Assembly: GCA_050264575.1 (NCBI GenBank)
Contig: JBLNGH010000105.1
Span: 1 to 29,776 of the forward strand
Length of the DNA: 29,776 nt
Direction: 5' to 3'
DNA from: DASQFI01 sp050264575
GTDB taxonomy: Bacteria; Acidobacteriota; Vicinamibacteria; Vicinamibacterales; SCN-69-37
Shown here one piece after another: positions 8,111 to 15,781 of the stretch. A program made the position numbers and the translations under genes. The stretch's first letter is position 1. Every line of letters begins with the position of its first letter. Under the pieces are notes generated by a model. That model ran no database searches. It was not told the origin of the DNA and saw nothing but the letters and a program-made list of their open reading frames with translations.

Positions 8111-8790
8111 TGACCTTGCCGCAGTTCAGCCTGTCCGGCTTCGACGTCGTCCCAGCGGTGCTCGATCGATCGGAACTCGCTCGAATCGTCGAAACGCTCG
8201 GGGCGGAGACAGTCGATCGCAGCCGCGCCGGCGCTCGTCACTTGATGCGTCATTCAATCGTCAGTCGCGTCGCTCACGATCCGCGACTCCTCTCGATCGC
8301 GCGGCGTTTCGTCGACGCGGAGCCGATACCGTTCCGCGCAACGCTCTTCGATAAATCTCCCGCGAACAACTGGCTGGTCGTCTGGCACCAGGACACGGCA
8401 TTGCCGTTGCGGGACCGTTGCGACGTGCCCGGATGGGGACCCTGGTCGGTCAAGGGCGGGATCGCTTATGCCCACGCCCCTGCCTCTGCGCTGGAGCGCG
8501 TCATCGCGCTGCGACTCCACATCGACGACTCCCGCGCCGACAACGGACCCCTTCGCGTGCTACCCGATACGCACACGCTTGGCGTACTCTCGGACGCGGA
8601 GATTGGACGGCTCAGCCGGGACGTAGCCGCGGTGGATTGCGTGGTCCCGGCCGGCGGAATCGTCGCCATGCGCCCACTCGTCGTCCATTCCTCGTCGAAA
8701 TCAGAGACCGATCTTCCGCGCCGGGTGCTGCACATTGAGTACGCCGACTCTCGCGCGATGGGGGACGGCCTGGAGCTGGCGATCGCCTGA
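8110..8790 (+). CDS. Phytanoyl-CoA dioxygenase (PhyH)-like Fe(II)/2-oxoglutarate oxygenase
   Basis: The protein has 226 residues. Iron ligands of the 2-His-1-carboxylate type can be placed at H93 and D95 (WHQDTALPL) and H193 (PLVVHSSSKS). R204 or R205 in LPRRVLHIEY is placed to bind 2-oxoglutarate. A motif DNGPLRVLPDTHTLG in the second half is typical of PhyH members. Such enzymes hydroxylate small molecules or lipids in the cytoplasm; the substrate is unknown. The start overlaps the DinB stop as TGATG (GTG at 8107 is an alternative). The frame is open far upstream, but that part is a shadow of the DinB gene. Confidence 0.88.
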   Translation: MTLPQFSLSGFDVVPAVLDRSELARIVETLGAETVDRSRAGARHLMRHSIVSRVAHDPRLLSIARRFVDAEPIPFRATLFDKSPANNWLVVWHQDTALPLRDRCDVPGWGPWSVKGGIAYAHAPASALERVIALRLHIDDSRADNGPLRVLPDTHTLGVLSDAEIGRLSRDVAAVDCVVPAGGIVAMRPLVVHSSSKSETDLPRRVLHIEYADSRAMGDGLELAIA

Positions 8791-8858
8791 CGGAGGACGT
8801 GCGGACTGCCGTCCGCCTTGTCTTGCAATCCCATCGGCCTCCAACGATCATTGGTCCG

Positions 8859-9791
8859 ATGACTCCGCGCGGCCGCGCGTTCGCGGTCGGCCTGGCGTGG
8901 GCGATCGGCTGCTCGCCGCTCGTAACCGCGTCAATGGGTCCATCCATCGCTGGACAAGCAGAATCCGTCATCGTCCGCAGCCAGTCAGGCCTCCAGATGC
9001 TCGCCCCAGTGGCGGCAGAGCCCAGACTTCGAATCGTCCTGCCGGACTCCGCGACGCCGGACTCGTCGATCGAAGTCCTCGTCCCCGAGCACGTCACCGC
9101 CGTGAAGCAAGGAAGCGCGACTGCCGAACAGCTGTATCTCTTCCGGCCCGACGCCGAGCCGAATGCACCGGCGTGGAGACGAAAGGGCTCGGCGCTGGAG
9201 TACCAACGCACGCTGCCCGGCCCGGTGCTGTTCACCGCGCGCGCCACGCTGGAAAACGACGGCGTGCGGTTCTTCTATGAGTTCGCGAACGGGTCCGCCG
9301 TCGTCTTCAGCATGATCACTGCCGTCACCGATCCGCGCCTGACCGGAATCTTTCAGGATGTCCGGCTGGAGCGCACGTACGTCCATCACCAGGACGGCTT
9401 CGATCTGCTCGCGTCCGAAGTGCCCGAACGGCTGACGATGCCGCTGGAAAAATGGCTGCCGGCGCGCGTGCTGGCGTCGTTCAGGTGGCCCGTCCCCGCT
9501 GAACGTCGCGAGCCGCGCGAGGGCGGCCTCACGCACTACAACAAGTCGCGGGGGGTCGATCTGCCGTTCATTGCCACGCGCTCGTCGGATGGCACCTGGG
9601 TGGTCGCCAGCGTGTCCCGCGAGGCGGGCAACGTGTGGAGCAATCCTGAGCTCACCTGCCAGCACGTCGATCCGCAAACGTCGCTCCAGCCCGGACAACG
9701 CACCGCCATCGAGGTCAAATTGTTGATCCTCCGGGGCTCGCTGAATGACGCGCTCGAGCACGCCGTTCGCCAGCGCGGATCGTTGAAGTAG
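8859..9791 (+). CDS. Exported protein of unknown function
   Basis: This 310-residue protein is not recognised. The N-terminus MTPRGRAFAVGLAWAIG looks like a signal peptide, cut after about residue 35. The mature part is strand-rich with aromatic patches (FFYEFANGSAVVFSMI, LERTYVHHQDGFDLLASEVP) and ends near LKLLILRGSLNDALEH-like helices. There are no membrane helices and no obvious catalytic motif. GTG at 8799 would extend it by 20 residues, but its GGAGG is only 2 nt away and the signal peptide would sit too deep, so ATG 8859 is preferred. It follows PhyH by 68 nt and precedes PadR by 56 nt, and could be the last gene of the 7005 cluster. Confidence 0.7.
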   Translation: MTPRGRAFAVGLAWAIGCSPLVTASMGPSIAGQAESVIVRSQSGLQMLAPVAAEPRLRIVLPDSATPDSSIEVLVPEHVTAVKQGSATAEQLYLFRPDAEPNAPAWRRKGSALEYQRTLPGPVLFTARATLENDGVRFFYEFANGSAVVFSMITAVTDPRLTGIFQDVRLERTYVHHQDGFDLLASEVPERLTMPLEKWLPARVLASFRWPVPAERREPREGGLTHYNKSRGVDLPFIATRSSDGTWVVASVSREAGNVWSNPELTCQHVDPQTSLQPGQRTAIEVKLLILRGSLNDALEHAVRQRGSLK

Positions 9792-9803
9792 CGCCAGGGA
9801 ACA

Positions 9804-9849
9804 AGTCCTAGACGGTCTACGTCCATAGTCCTAGACTGTCTACGACTAT
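9804..9849. promoter_or_regulatory. Two tandem palindromic operators before padR
   Basis: Two adjacent 23-bp copies cover 9804-9826 and 9827-9849 and differ at four positions. Each holds the perfect palindrome TAGAC-N-GTCTA: 9809-9819 with central G and 9832-9842 with central T. The centres are 23 bp apart, about two helical turns. The second palindrome ends 5 nt before the ATG at 9848 and leaves no room for a ribosome site. This is the expected place for PadR self-repression, and the site would control the permease and propeller genes downstream. That PadR binds here is inference. Confidence 0.8.
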
Positions 9850-10207
9850 GGCCAAACCTCAGGACCACGGGCGCCTCGAGCTTCTCCAGGGCACCCTCGA
9901 CATGCTCATCCTCCGGACCCTCCAGTGGGGTCCACAGCATGGCCACGGCATCGGCCAGGCCATCCGCCAGCAATCCGACGACCTCTTGAAAGTCGAGACC
10001 GGCTCGCTGTACCCCGCGCTCCACCGGCTGGTCAAGCGAGGGTGGCTCAAGGCCGAGTGGGGCGTGAGCGAGGCCAACCAGCGCGCGAAGTACTACCGGC
10101 TGACCGCGGCGGGCAAGGCGCAGCTGTCACGCGAACAGGATCGCTGGTCGCAGCTCGTGCACGCGATCGGCCGCGTGATGAACCCGGCGCCCACCGGCAA
10201 GGACTAG
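9848..10207 (+). CDS. PadR-family transcriptional regulator
   Basis: This 119-residue winged-helix protein of the short PadR-s2 type begins with LLQGTLDMLILRTLQWGPQH. It continues with GHGIGQAI, the recognition helix TGSLYPALHRLVKRGWL (52-68) and the wing ANQRAKYYRLTAAG, then a short dimerisation helix. PadR proteins repress genes by binding palindromes at promoters. In acidobacteria they commonly sit directly upstream of duplicated orphan permeases, as here, 3 nt from the next ATG. The ATG at 9848 overlaps the operator copy, so the mRNA is probably leaderless. The inducer is unknown. Confidence 0.95.
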   Translation: MAKPQDHGRLELLQGTLDMLILRTLQWGPQHGHGIGQAIRQQSDDLLKVETGSLYPALHRLVKRGWLKAEWGVSEANQRAKYYRLTAAGKAQLSREQDRWSQLVHAIGRVMNPAPTGKD

Positions 10208-10210
10208 CGC

Positions 10211-12865
10211 ATGCGGCCCGATCAACGCGAGCTCGACGACGAGATCCAGGGCCATCTCGCGCTGAGCATCAAGGAGCGGATCGAGCGCGGGGAAGATCCG
10301 AAGGCCGCGCGCCTCGGTGCGCTGCAGGAATTCGGAGACATCCCCGACGCGCGCGAGTCGATGCGCCGCGTCTGGTACAGCCGCTGGTTCGACGCCGCCG
10401 CCAACTTCGTCCAGGACGTTCGCATCGGATTCCGGTCGCTGTGGCGCGCCAAAGGCCTGTCCGTGGCGGTAATCGTGACGCTCGCGCTCGGCATCGGCGC
10501 CAACGCGGCGATCTTCAGCGTCGTGCGCGGCGTGCTGCTGCGGCCGCTGGTCAATCGCGACGAGAATCGCCTGGTCTACATCCGCCAGAGCGCACCGGGA
10601 TTCGGCACCGACAACATGACGTTCTCGGTGCCGGAGATCGCCGACTTCAAATCCCGCGTCACGTCGATCGGCGCGTTCGGCGACTTCTCGGTCGTCGAGT
10701 TCACGATGCTCGGTCTCGGCGACCCCCGCGTCGTCAGGGCGGGAGTCGTCAGCGGCTCGTACTTCGACGTCATGGGCCTTCGCCCGGTGCTCGGACGGCT
10801 GCTCGACGCGGGAGACGACGGGCCCGACGCGGCATCGGTGGCCGTCCTGACGTATGGCTTCTGGACGACGTGGCTCAAGGGCGATCCGTCCGTGGTTGGC
10901 AAGAAGATCCGCCTCGGCATCCGCAACACGATCGTCGTCGGCGTGCTCGAGCCGTCGGTGCCCTATCCGACCCAGACGGAAATCATCGCGAACGTCGTGA
11001 CGAGTCCGCATCATCAGGAAGCGACGATGGTCACGGGCCGGACGCACCGGATGACGGAGCTCTTTGGACGGCTGGTCCCCGGTGCAACGGTCGAGTCGGC
11101 GCGTACCGAGCTGACGGCGGTGCACTCCGCGATGATGCACGAGCACCCCGAGGCCTACTCCGCCAAGGCTGATGTGCGGCTGACGGTGACGCCGCTCCGC
11201 GATCAGATTACGGCGCCGGCGCGGACGATTCTCATATTGCTTCTGGCCGCGGCGGCGGTTGTGTTCGTCATCGCGTGCTCGAACGTCGCGAATCTGCTGC
11301 TCGCGCGGTCGGTGCGCCGCGAGGGCGAATTGACCGTGCGCGCCGCGCTCGGCGCGAGTCATGGTGCGCTGCGGCGGACGCTGCTCGCCGAAAGCCTGGT
11401 GCTCTGCGGCGCCGGCGCGCTGCTGGGGCTCGCGGTCGCGCGTCCCCTCGTCGGGGTCGTCGCGCAGTTTGCCTCGCGTTTTTCCGTCCGCGCCCTCGAG
11501 GTCACGGTCGATTACAGCGTGCTCTGGGTCGGCGCCGGGCTGGCGATTGCCGCGGCGGTGCTGCTCGCCTACATTCCGCGGCTGCCGACGACCTACGCGG
11601 CGACCGGCTTCGGTCTCGCAACCGCCCCGCGCGGAACTGGCGGAGGGCCGAGCGGGTTGCGCATCACACCCGGAAACAACCGGCGCCTGCGTGTCTTCGC
11701 AACGATCCAAATCGCGTTTTCATTCGTGCTCCTCGCCGGCGCCGGCGCGCTGATCGCGACGCTCATGGCCATGCGGACGGCACCCACGGGCTATGAAATG
11801 CGGCAGGTGCTGGTGCTCGACGTCCCGCCTTCCGTCGTGGGCGCATCCCGGGAGCCGACGATCACATTCGTGCGGGAGGCGACTCGCCGGGTTCGTGAGC
11901 TGCCCGGCGTCCAGGGCGTTGCGACCAGCAGCTTCGCGCCGTGGCGCGACGCGCGCGACAGCACGTTTCCACACTTCCAGTTTGCCGTCGAGGGATACAC
12001 GCCGGCGAACGGCGACGAGAATCCGCACGGACGGCTGCGAATTGTCAGCCCGAACTTTTTCGCCGTTCTTGGTGTGCCGCTGATCGCCGGGCGCGATTTC
12101 ACCGACGCCGACGACGGGAAAGAGCCGGTGGCGATCGTGAGCCAGAGCGTCGCCCAGCGTCTTTTCCCGCATGGCGACATCCTGAATCGAAAGTTCCGCT
12201 GGACCGACCCGCTCTTCCGCGAGATGCACGCCTGTCGCATCGTCGGTGTAGTTGCCGACGTCGACGATGAGCACGTCGTGGGTGGACCGGCCCTCACGAT
12301 CTATCAGCCCGTTCGGCAGATGGGTTATGCCGCACGAATGTTCGTCCGGGCGGCCGGCGATCCGCACGCGCTCGAGCCGGCGATCAGGAAGACGATCCGC
12401 GAAGTCGCGCCGAACCAGCCGGTCGAGCATCCTGCGACGCTCGAAGAGATTCGCGCCGACGTGCTTTCGCCGGAACGCCTCAACGCCGTCGTCCTGACCG
12501 GGTTCGCCGGCGTCGCGCTGCTGATCGCCGCCGTCGGCGTGGCCGGTGTGCTCGCGTTTTCGGTGAGCGCGCGCATGCACGAGTTCGGCGTGCGGCTGGC
12601 GATCGGCCTGGCGCCGCGCCAGTTGCTCATGCTCGTGTTGCGCGAGGGCGTCCTGATCGTCATGGTCGGCATCACCGCTGGCACCGCGGCAGGGTACGCG
12701 TCTGCCGGCGTGGCCGCGCAGTACGTCGAAAGCATCCAGCGTCCGGGGGCGCTGCCGCTCGTGGCCGCGGCGGCGGTGCTCGTCGGCGCCGCGGTGGTTG
12801 CGTCGCTGATGCCTGCCGCGAGAGCGGCGCGCGTGGACGTCTTGCAGGCCCTGAGATCCGAGTAG
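10211..12865 (+). CDS. ADOP-type ABC permease (MacB/FtsX-like, duplicated) with N-terminal prefix domain
   Basis: The protein has 884 residues. Residues 1-75 form the helical prefix domain (RELDDEIQGHLALSIKERI, ALQEFGDI). A first membrane helix at about 84-106 (VAVIVTLALGIGANAAIFSV) starts a MacB periplasmic core, followed by an FtsX block at about 335-456. A second helix near 495-520, a second periplasmic core and a second FtsX block at about 757-884 follow, ending in ARAARVDVLQALRSE. This is the full duplicated plan of the acidobacterial orphan permeases. They usually lack a partner ATPase gene, and none is present here. AAGGA at 10199-10203 lies 7 nt before the ATG. Substrate unknown; lipid, peptide or antibiotic export is possible by analogy with MacB. 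Confidence 0.93.
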   Translation: MRPDQRELDDEIQGHLALSIKERIERGEDPKAARLGALQEFGDIPDARESMRRVWYSRWFDAAANFVQDVRIGFRSLWRAKGLSVAVIVTLALGIGANAAIFSVVRGVLLRPLVNRDENRLVYIRQSAPGFGTDNMTFSVPEIADFKSRVTSIGAFGDFSVVEFTMLGLGDPRVVRAGVVSGSYFDVMGLRPVLGRLLDAGDDGPDAASVAVLTYGFWTTWLKGDPSVVGKKIRLGIRNTIVVGVLEPSVPYPTQTEIIANVVTSPHHQEATMVTGRTHRMTELFGRLVPGATVESARTELTAVHSAMMHEHPEAYSAKADVRLTVTPLRDQITAPARTILILLLAAAAVVFVIACSNVANLLLARSVRREGELTVRAALGASHGALRRTLLAESLVLCGAGALLGLAVARPLVGVVAQFASRFSVRALEVTVDYSVLWVGAGLAIAAAVLLAYIPRLPTTYAATGFGLATAPRGTGGGPSGLRITPGNNRRLRVFATIQIAFSFVLLAGAGALIATLMAMRTAPTGYEMRQVLVLDVPPSVVGASREPTITFVREATRRVRELPGVQGVATSSFAPWRDARDSTFPHFQFAVEGYTPANGDENPHGRLRIVSPNFFAVLGVPLIAGRDFTDADDGKEPVAIVSQSVAQRLFPHGDILNRKFRWTDPLFREMHACRIVGVVADVDDEHVVGGPALTIYQPVRQMGYAARMFVRAAGDPHALEPAIRKTIREVAPNQPVEHPATLEEIRADVLSPERLNAVVLTGFAGVALLIAAVGVAGVLAFSVSARMHEFGVRLAIGLAPRQLLMLVLREGVLIVMVGITAGTAAGYASAGVAAQYVESIQRPGALPLVAAAAVLVGAAVVASLMPAARAARVDVLQALRSE

Positions 12866-12877
12866 CCGGACAACACC

Positions 12878-14695
12878 ATGGAACGCGAACCTCGTAAGCC
12901 GCTTCGTTTGTGGCCGGGCGTGCTCGCCGCGGCCGTGCAGTTCGTGGGGATTCTCGTCGCGATCGTCTATCCGCCGGCAGGCGACGTCGGCCTGCTTGCC
13001 TGCGCGGTCGGCGCCCTCGTGATCATCCTCTGGTGGCTCTTCTTCAGCCGTGCGCGCTGGTTCGAGCGGCTCGGCGTGATCGCCGTGCTGGCCGCGGTCA
13101 TATTCGCCGCCAGGCCGTTGATGGACAAGTCGATTCTGGGCGCCGGCATGGGGGTCATGTTCCCCGCCATGTCGGTGATGTTGATGTGCCTCACGTTCGT
13201 GATCGCTGTGATCGTGAGCCGCAGTCTCGCCCGGACGTCTCGATATGTGGTCGTGGTCGCGGCACTGCTGCTCGGCTGCGGATTCTGGGCCTTGTTGCGG
13301 ACCGATGGCATCAAGGGCAGCGGCCCGCAGCTCAAGTGGCGATGGATTCCAACCGCCGAAGAACGGCTGCTGGAGCGCGGCGCGGACGAGCCCGCGCCTC
13401 CTCCTGTACCAGCAGCGCCGACGGAGGTCGCGAAGGAACCGAGCGCGGCGAAACCCGCAAACGAAAAGGGCGCGCTGCCTGCGACGCCAGCCGCCGCGAA
13501 GAACGAACCCGTCAGATCGCCCGTCCCGGAATCACCCGCGGAGTGGCCCGGCTTTCGCGGAGCCGGGCGCGATGGTCTCGTCCGCGGAGTACGCATTTCG
13601 ACCGACTGGTCGGCATCGCCGCCGGTCGCGCTCTGGCATCGCGGGATCGGACCCGGCTGGTCGTCGTTCGCGGTTCGCGGCGATTTTCTCTACACCCAGG
13701 AGCAGCGCGGCAACGACGAGATCGTCGCCTGCTACAGGATGAGCACCGGCGAGCCCGTGTGGCGGCATCGTGACCCCGTGAGGTTTTACGAGTCGAATGG
13801 CGGCGCCGGTCCGCGCGGGACGCCGACGCTCGACAACGGCCGCGTGTACTCCTTTGGCGCGACCGGAATCCTGAACGTCCTCGACGAACGCACGGGCGCC
13901 GTCGTCTGGTCACATAACGTGGCCACTGATACCAAGACCAAGGTTCCGATGTGGGGCTTCTCGAGCTCGCCGCTCATCGTCGAGGGCAAAGTCATCGTCG
14001 CGGCCGCCGGCACGCTCGCCGGCTACGATCTCGGCACCGGCAAGCTGCAGTGGTCCGGTCCGGCGCGCGGCATGAGCTACAGCTCACCGCAGCGCGTGAC
14101 GATCAATGGCGTCGACCAGATCCTCCTGCTGACCGCGCCGGGCGTGATCAGCGTCTCGCCGGCCGACGGCAAAGTGCTGTGGGAGCACGCCTGGGAAGGC
14201 GGCGCCATCGTGCAGCCGGCGCAGACGCCCGACGGCGACATCCTCATTAATGCGATCTCTCCGACCGGTGGTCAGGGCATGCGGCGTCTTGCGGTGTCCC
14301 AGGGATCCGGCGGCTGGACCGTGCAGGAGCGCTGGACATCGACGGGACTGAAGCCGTATTTCAACGATTTCGTGCTTCACAAAGGCTACGCGTTCGGCTT
14401 CGACGGCAACATCCTCTCGTGCATCGACCTTTCGGACGGCACGCGGAAATGGAAAGGCGGCCGCTTCGGCGCGGGTCAAATGCTGCTCCTGCCCGACCAG
14501 GACGTGCTGCTGGTCGTCTCAGAAGACGGCGAGCTGGCACTGGTCAGCGCCACGCCCGATCAGTTCAAAGAGCTGGGGCGGTTCCCCGGAATCGAAGGCA
14601 AGACGTGGAATCATCCTGTTCTCGTGCGCGACGTCCTGCTCGTTCGCAACGGCGAGGAAATGGCCGCATTTCGTCTGGCGCTGGCCGATCGATAG
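12878..14695 (+). CDS. Membrane protein with C-terminal PQQ-like beta-propeller
   Basis: The protein has 605 residues. Five hydrophobic helices lie at about 11-32, 37-56, 65-81, 91-116 and 122-139. A Pro/Ala/Lys linker follows (about 165-220), then a PQQ-like (BamB-type) propeller to the end. Blade motifs include PGFRGAGRDGLV, YRMSTGEPVWRH, VLDERTGAVVWSHN, YDLGTGKLQWSG, VSPADGKVLWEH and CIDLSDGTRKWKG. The start PGFRGAGRDG is typical of the family. No methanol-dehydrogenase-type catalytic motif was noticed, so a binding or scaffold role is more likely than an oxidase. It starts 12 nt after the permease stop and is very likely in the same PadR-controlled operon. Confidence 0.87.
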   Translation: MEREPRKPLRLWPGVLAAAVQFVGILVAIVYPPAGDVGLLACAVGALVIILWWLFFSRARWFERLGVIAVLAAVIFAARPLMDKSILGAGMGVMFPAMSVMLMCLTFVIAVIVSRSLARTSRYVVVVAALLLGCGFWALLRTDGIKGSGPQLKWRWIPTAEERLLERGADEPAPPPVPAAPTEVAKEPSAAKPANEKGALPATPAAAKNEPVRSPVPESPAEWPGFRGAGRDGLVRGVRISTDWSASPPVALWHRGIGPGWSSFAVRGDFLYTQEQRGNDEIVACYRMSTGEPVWRHRDPVRFYESNGGAGPRGTPTLDNGRVYSFGATGILNVLDERTGAVVWSHNVATDTKTKVPMWGFSSSPLIVEGKVIVAAAGTLAGYDLGTGKLQWSGPARGMSYSSPQRVTINGVDQILLLTAPGVISVSPADGKVLWEHAWEGGAIVQPAQTPDGDILINAISPTGGQGMRRLAVSQGSGGWTVQERWTSTGLKPYFNDFVLHKGYAFGFDGNILSCIDLSDGTRKWKGGRFGAGQMLLLPDQDVLLVVSEDGELALVSATPDQFKELGRFPGIEGKTWNHPVLVRDVLLVRNGEEMAAFRLALADR

Positions 14696-14987
14696 GGGAG
14701 GCAGACAATCTGAAATCTGCAATCGGGGAATCTGCAATCTGGATCTGTAATCGGAAATCGGGGAATCTGGAATCTATCGGGAATCTGAAATCTATCGGGA
14801 ATCGGGAATCGGCGAATCGCCCTTTTCAGATTCTCGATAGATTCTCGATAGTTTCGCGATTTCAGATTACCGATAGATTCCAGATTCCCCGATAGATTTC
14901 AGATTGCCAGCTTCCCCGATTGCAGTCCAGATTGCAGATTCCCAGATTGGACATTTGAGATTGACAGCCTCACCCGCCCTAGACGCA
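14696..14987. repeat. Degenerate AATCTG/AATCGGG array forming a 36-bp inverted repeat
   Basis: From about 14706 to 14970 the sequence is built from short units such as GGGAATCTGGAATCTATC and AATCTGAAATCTATCGGG. The orientation flips around 14820, and the right side reads CAGATT, GATAGATTCC and so on. Arms 14757-14792 and 14858-14893 pair over 36 bp with one mismatch, across a 65-nt spacer that itself holds shorter repeats. The stretch is much richer in A and T than the genes on both sides. It begins within about 10 nt of the propeller gene stop and ends just before the esterase start. No gene is seen in it; a TAGACG near 14980 is only a weak -10 candidate. Confidence 0.85.
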
Positions 14988-15632
14988 ATGAAGCGGGCCG
15001 CTCTCTCTGCCCTTGTCGCCGCGGCCCTCTCGGGTGCCTGCGGAGCGAAGGCGACTTCTCCTTCACCGGCCGACCCATCGGCGCGGCGCATCGTCGTGCT
15101 CGGTGACAGCCTCGCGGTCACGCCGACGCGAGGTGAAAGTTTCCCCGCCGTTCTCCAGACCCGCATCAAGGAGCGTGGCCTCAATTGGATCGTCACGAAC
15201 GCCGGAATCAGCGGCGATACGACGGCCGGCGGGCTGAGGCGGGTCGATGCGCTGCTTGGCAACGACGTCGGCGTGATCGTCCTGGAGCTCGGGGTGAACG
15301 ACGGCATTGGCCGCGTGGCGCTCGCGACCATCGAGCAGAACTTGTCATCGATCGTCGAGAAAGCGCGGGATCGCGGCATCGACGTGCTGCTGTGCGGCAT
15401 GGAAGTGCCACCCGGGCCAGACTTTGATTACCTGATCGGATTCCACAATCTGTTCCCCCGGCTCGCGGCCAAGTACGACCTCCCGCTCGTGCCGTTCCTC
15501 CTGCTCGGCGTCGCGCTCAATCCGAGTCTGAATGGCCGCGACGGCGTCCATCCCAATGCGGCCGGCGCTCAGCGGATCGCCGAAACTGTCTGGCCCTATC
15601 TGGAACCCATGATTAGCCCGACGTCGAAGTGA
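14988..15632 (+). CDS. GDSL/SGNH-family esterase or thioesterase (TesA-like), probably exported
   Basis: This 214-residue SGNH hydrolase has block I VVLGDSLAV with nucleophile S41, block II NAGISGDTT with oxyanion residue G76, block III LELGVNDGI with N104, and block V DGVHPN with D186 and H189, so the catalytic set is complete. The order and spacing resemble the TesA arylesterase/lysophospholipase group. The N-terminus MKRAALSALVAAALSGACGA is a signal, possibly a lipoprotein one, although S at -3 of C18 is not the usual residue. ATG 14988 is used; the frame is open from 14904, but that part is repeat DNA. It is 149 nt upstream of the oxidase gene. Confidence 0.9.
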   Translation: MKRAALSALVAAALSGACGAKATSPSPADPSARRIVVLGDSLAVTPTRGESFPAVLQTRIKERGLNWIVTNAGISGDTTAGGLRRVDALLGNDVGVIVLELGVNDGIGRVALATIEQNLSSIVEKARDRGIDVLLCGMEVPPGPDFDYLIGFHNLFPRLAAKYDLPLVPFLLLGVALNPSLNGRDGVHPNAAGAQRIAETVWPYLEPMISPTSK

Positions 15633-15756
15633 CGTCGCCGGCGGCAAACGCCGCTGAGAATTACAAGGTACCGCGGACATTTCCGCAGCCGGTTGCACGA
15701 TGCTGTTTCACGCCGACTCGACGGAGTCAGCCGAGCGGGGTACAGACATTGCACAC

Positions 15757-15781
15757 AGGGTGCCCGGACAAAAGGCACCCT
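15757..15781 (+). promoter_or_regulatory. Hairpin abutting the oxidase start codon
   Basis: AGGGTGCC (15757-15764) and GGCACCCT (15774-15781) form a perfect 8-bp stem with a 9-nt loop. The stem ends at the base before the ATG at 15782. The only ribosome-site-like bases, AAAAGG, lie in the loop and the first stem bases. If the hairpin forms in mRNA it would hide the initiation region. The rest of 15633-15756 shows no gene. Confidence 0.5.

Noticed and set aside
14696..14987. CRISPR array
   Set aside because: Units are only 6-8 bases, degenerate and reversed in the middle. There are no equal spacers and no cas genes in the window.
14904..14987. 28-residue N-terminal extension of the esterase
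   Set aside because: This part is encoded by the repeat array, whereas the signal peptide begins cleanly at ATG 14988.
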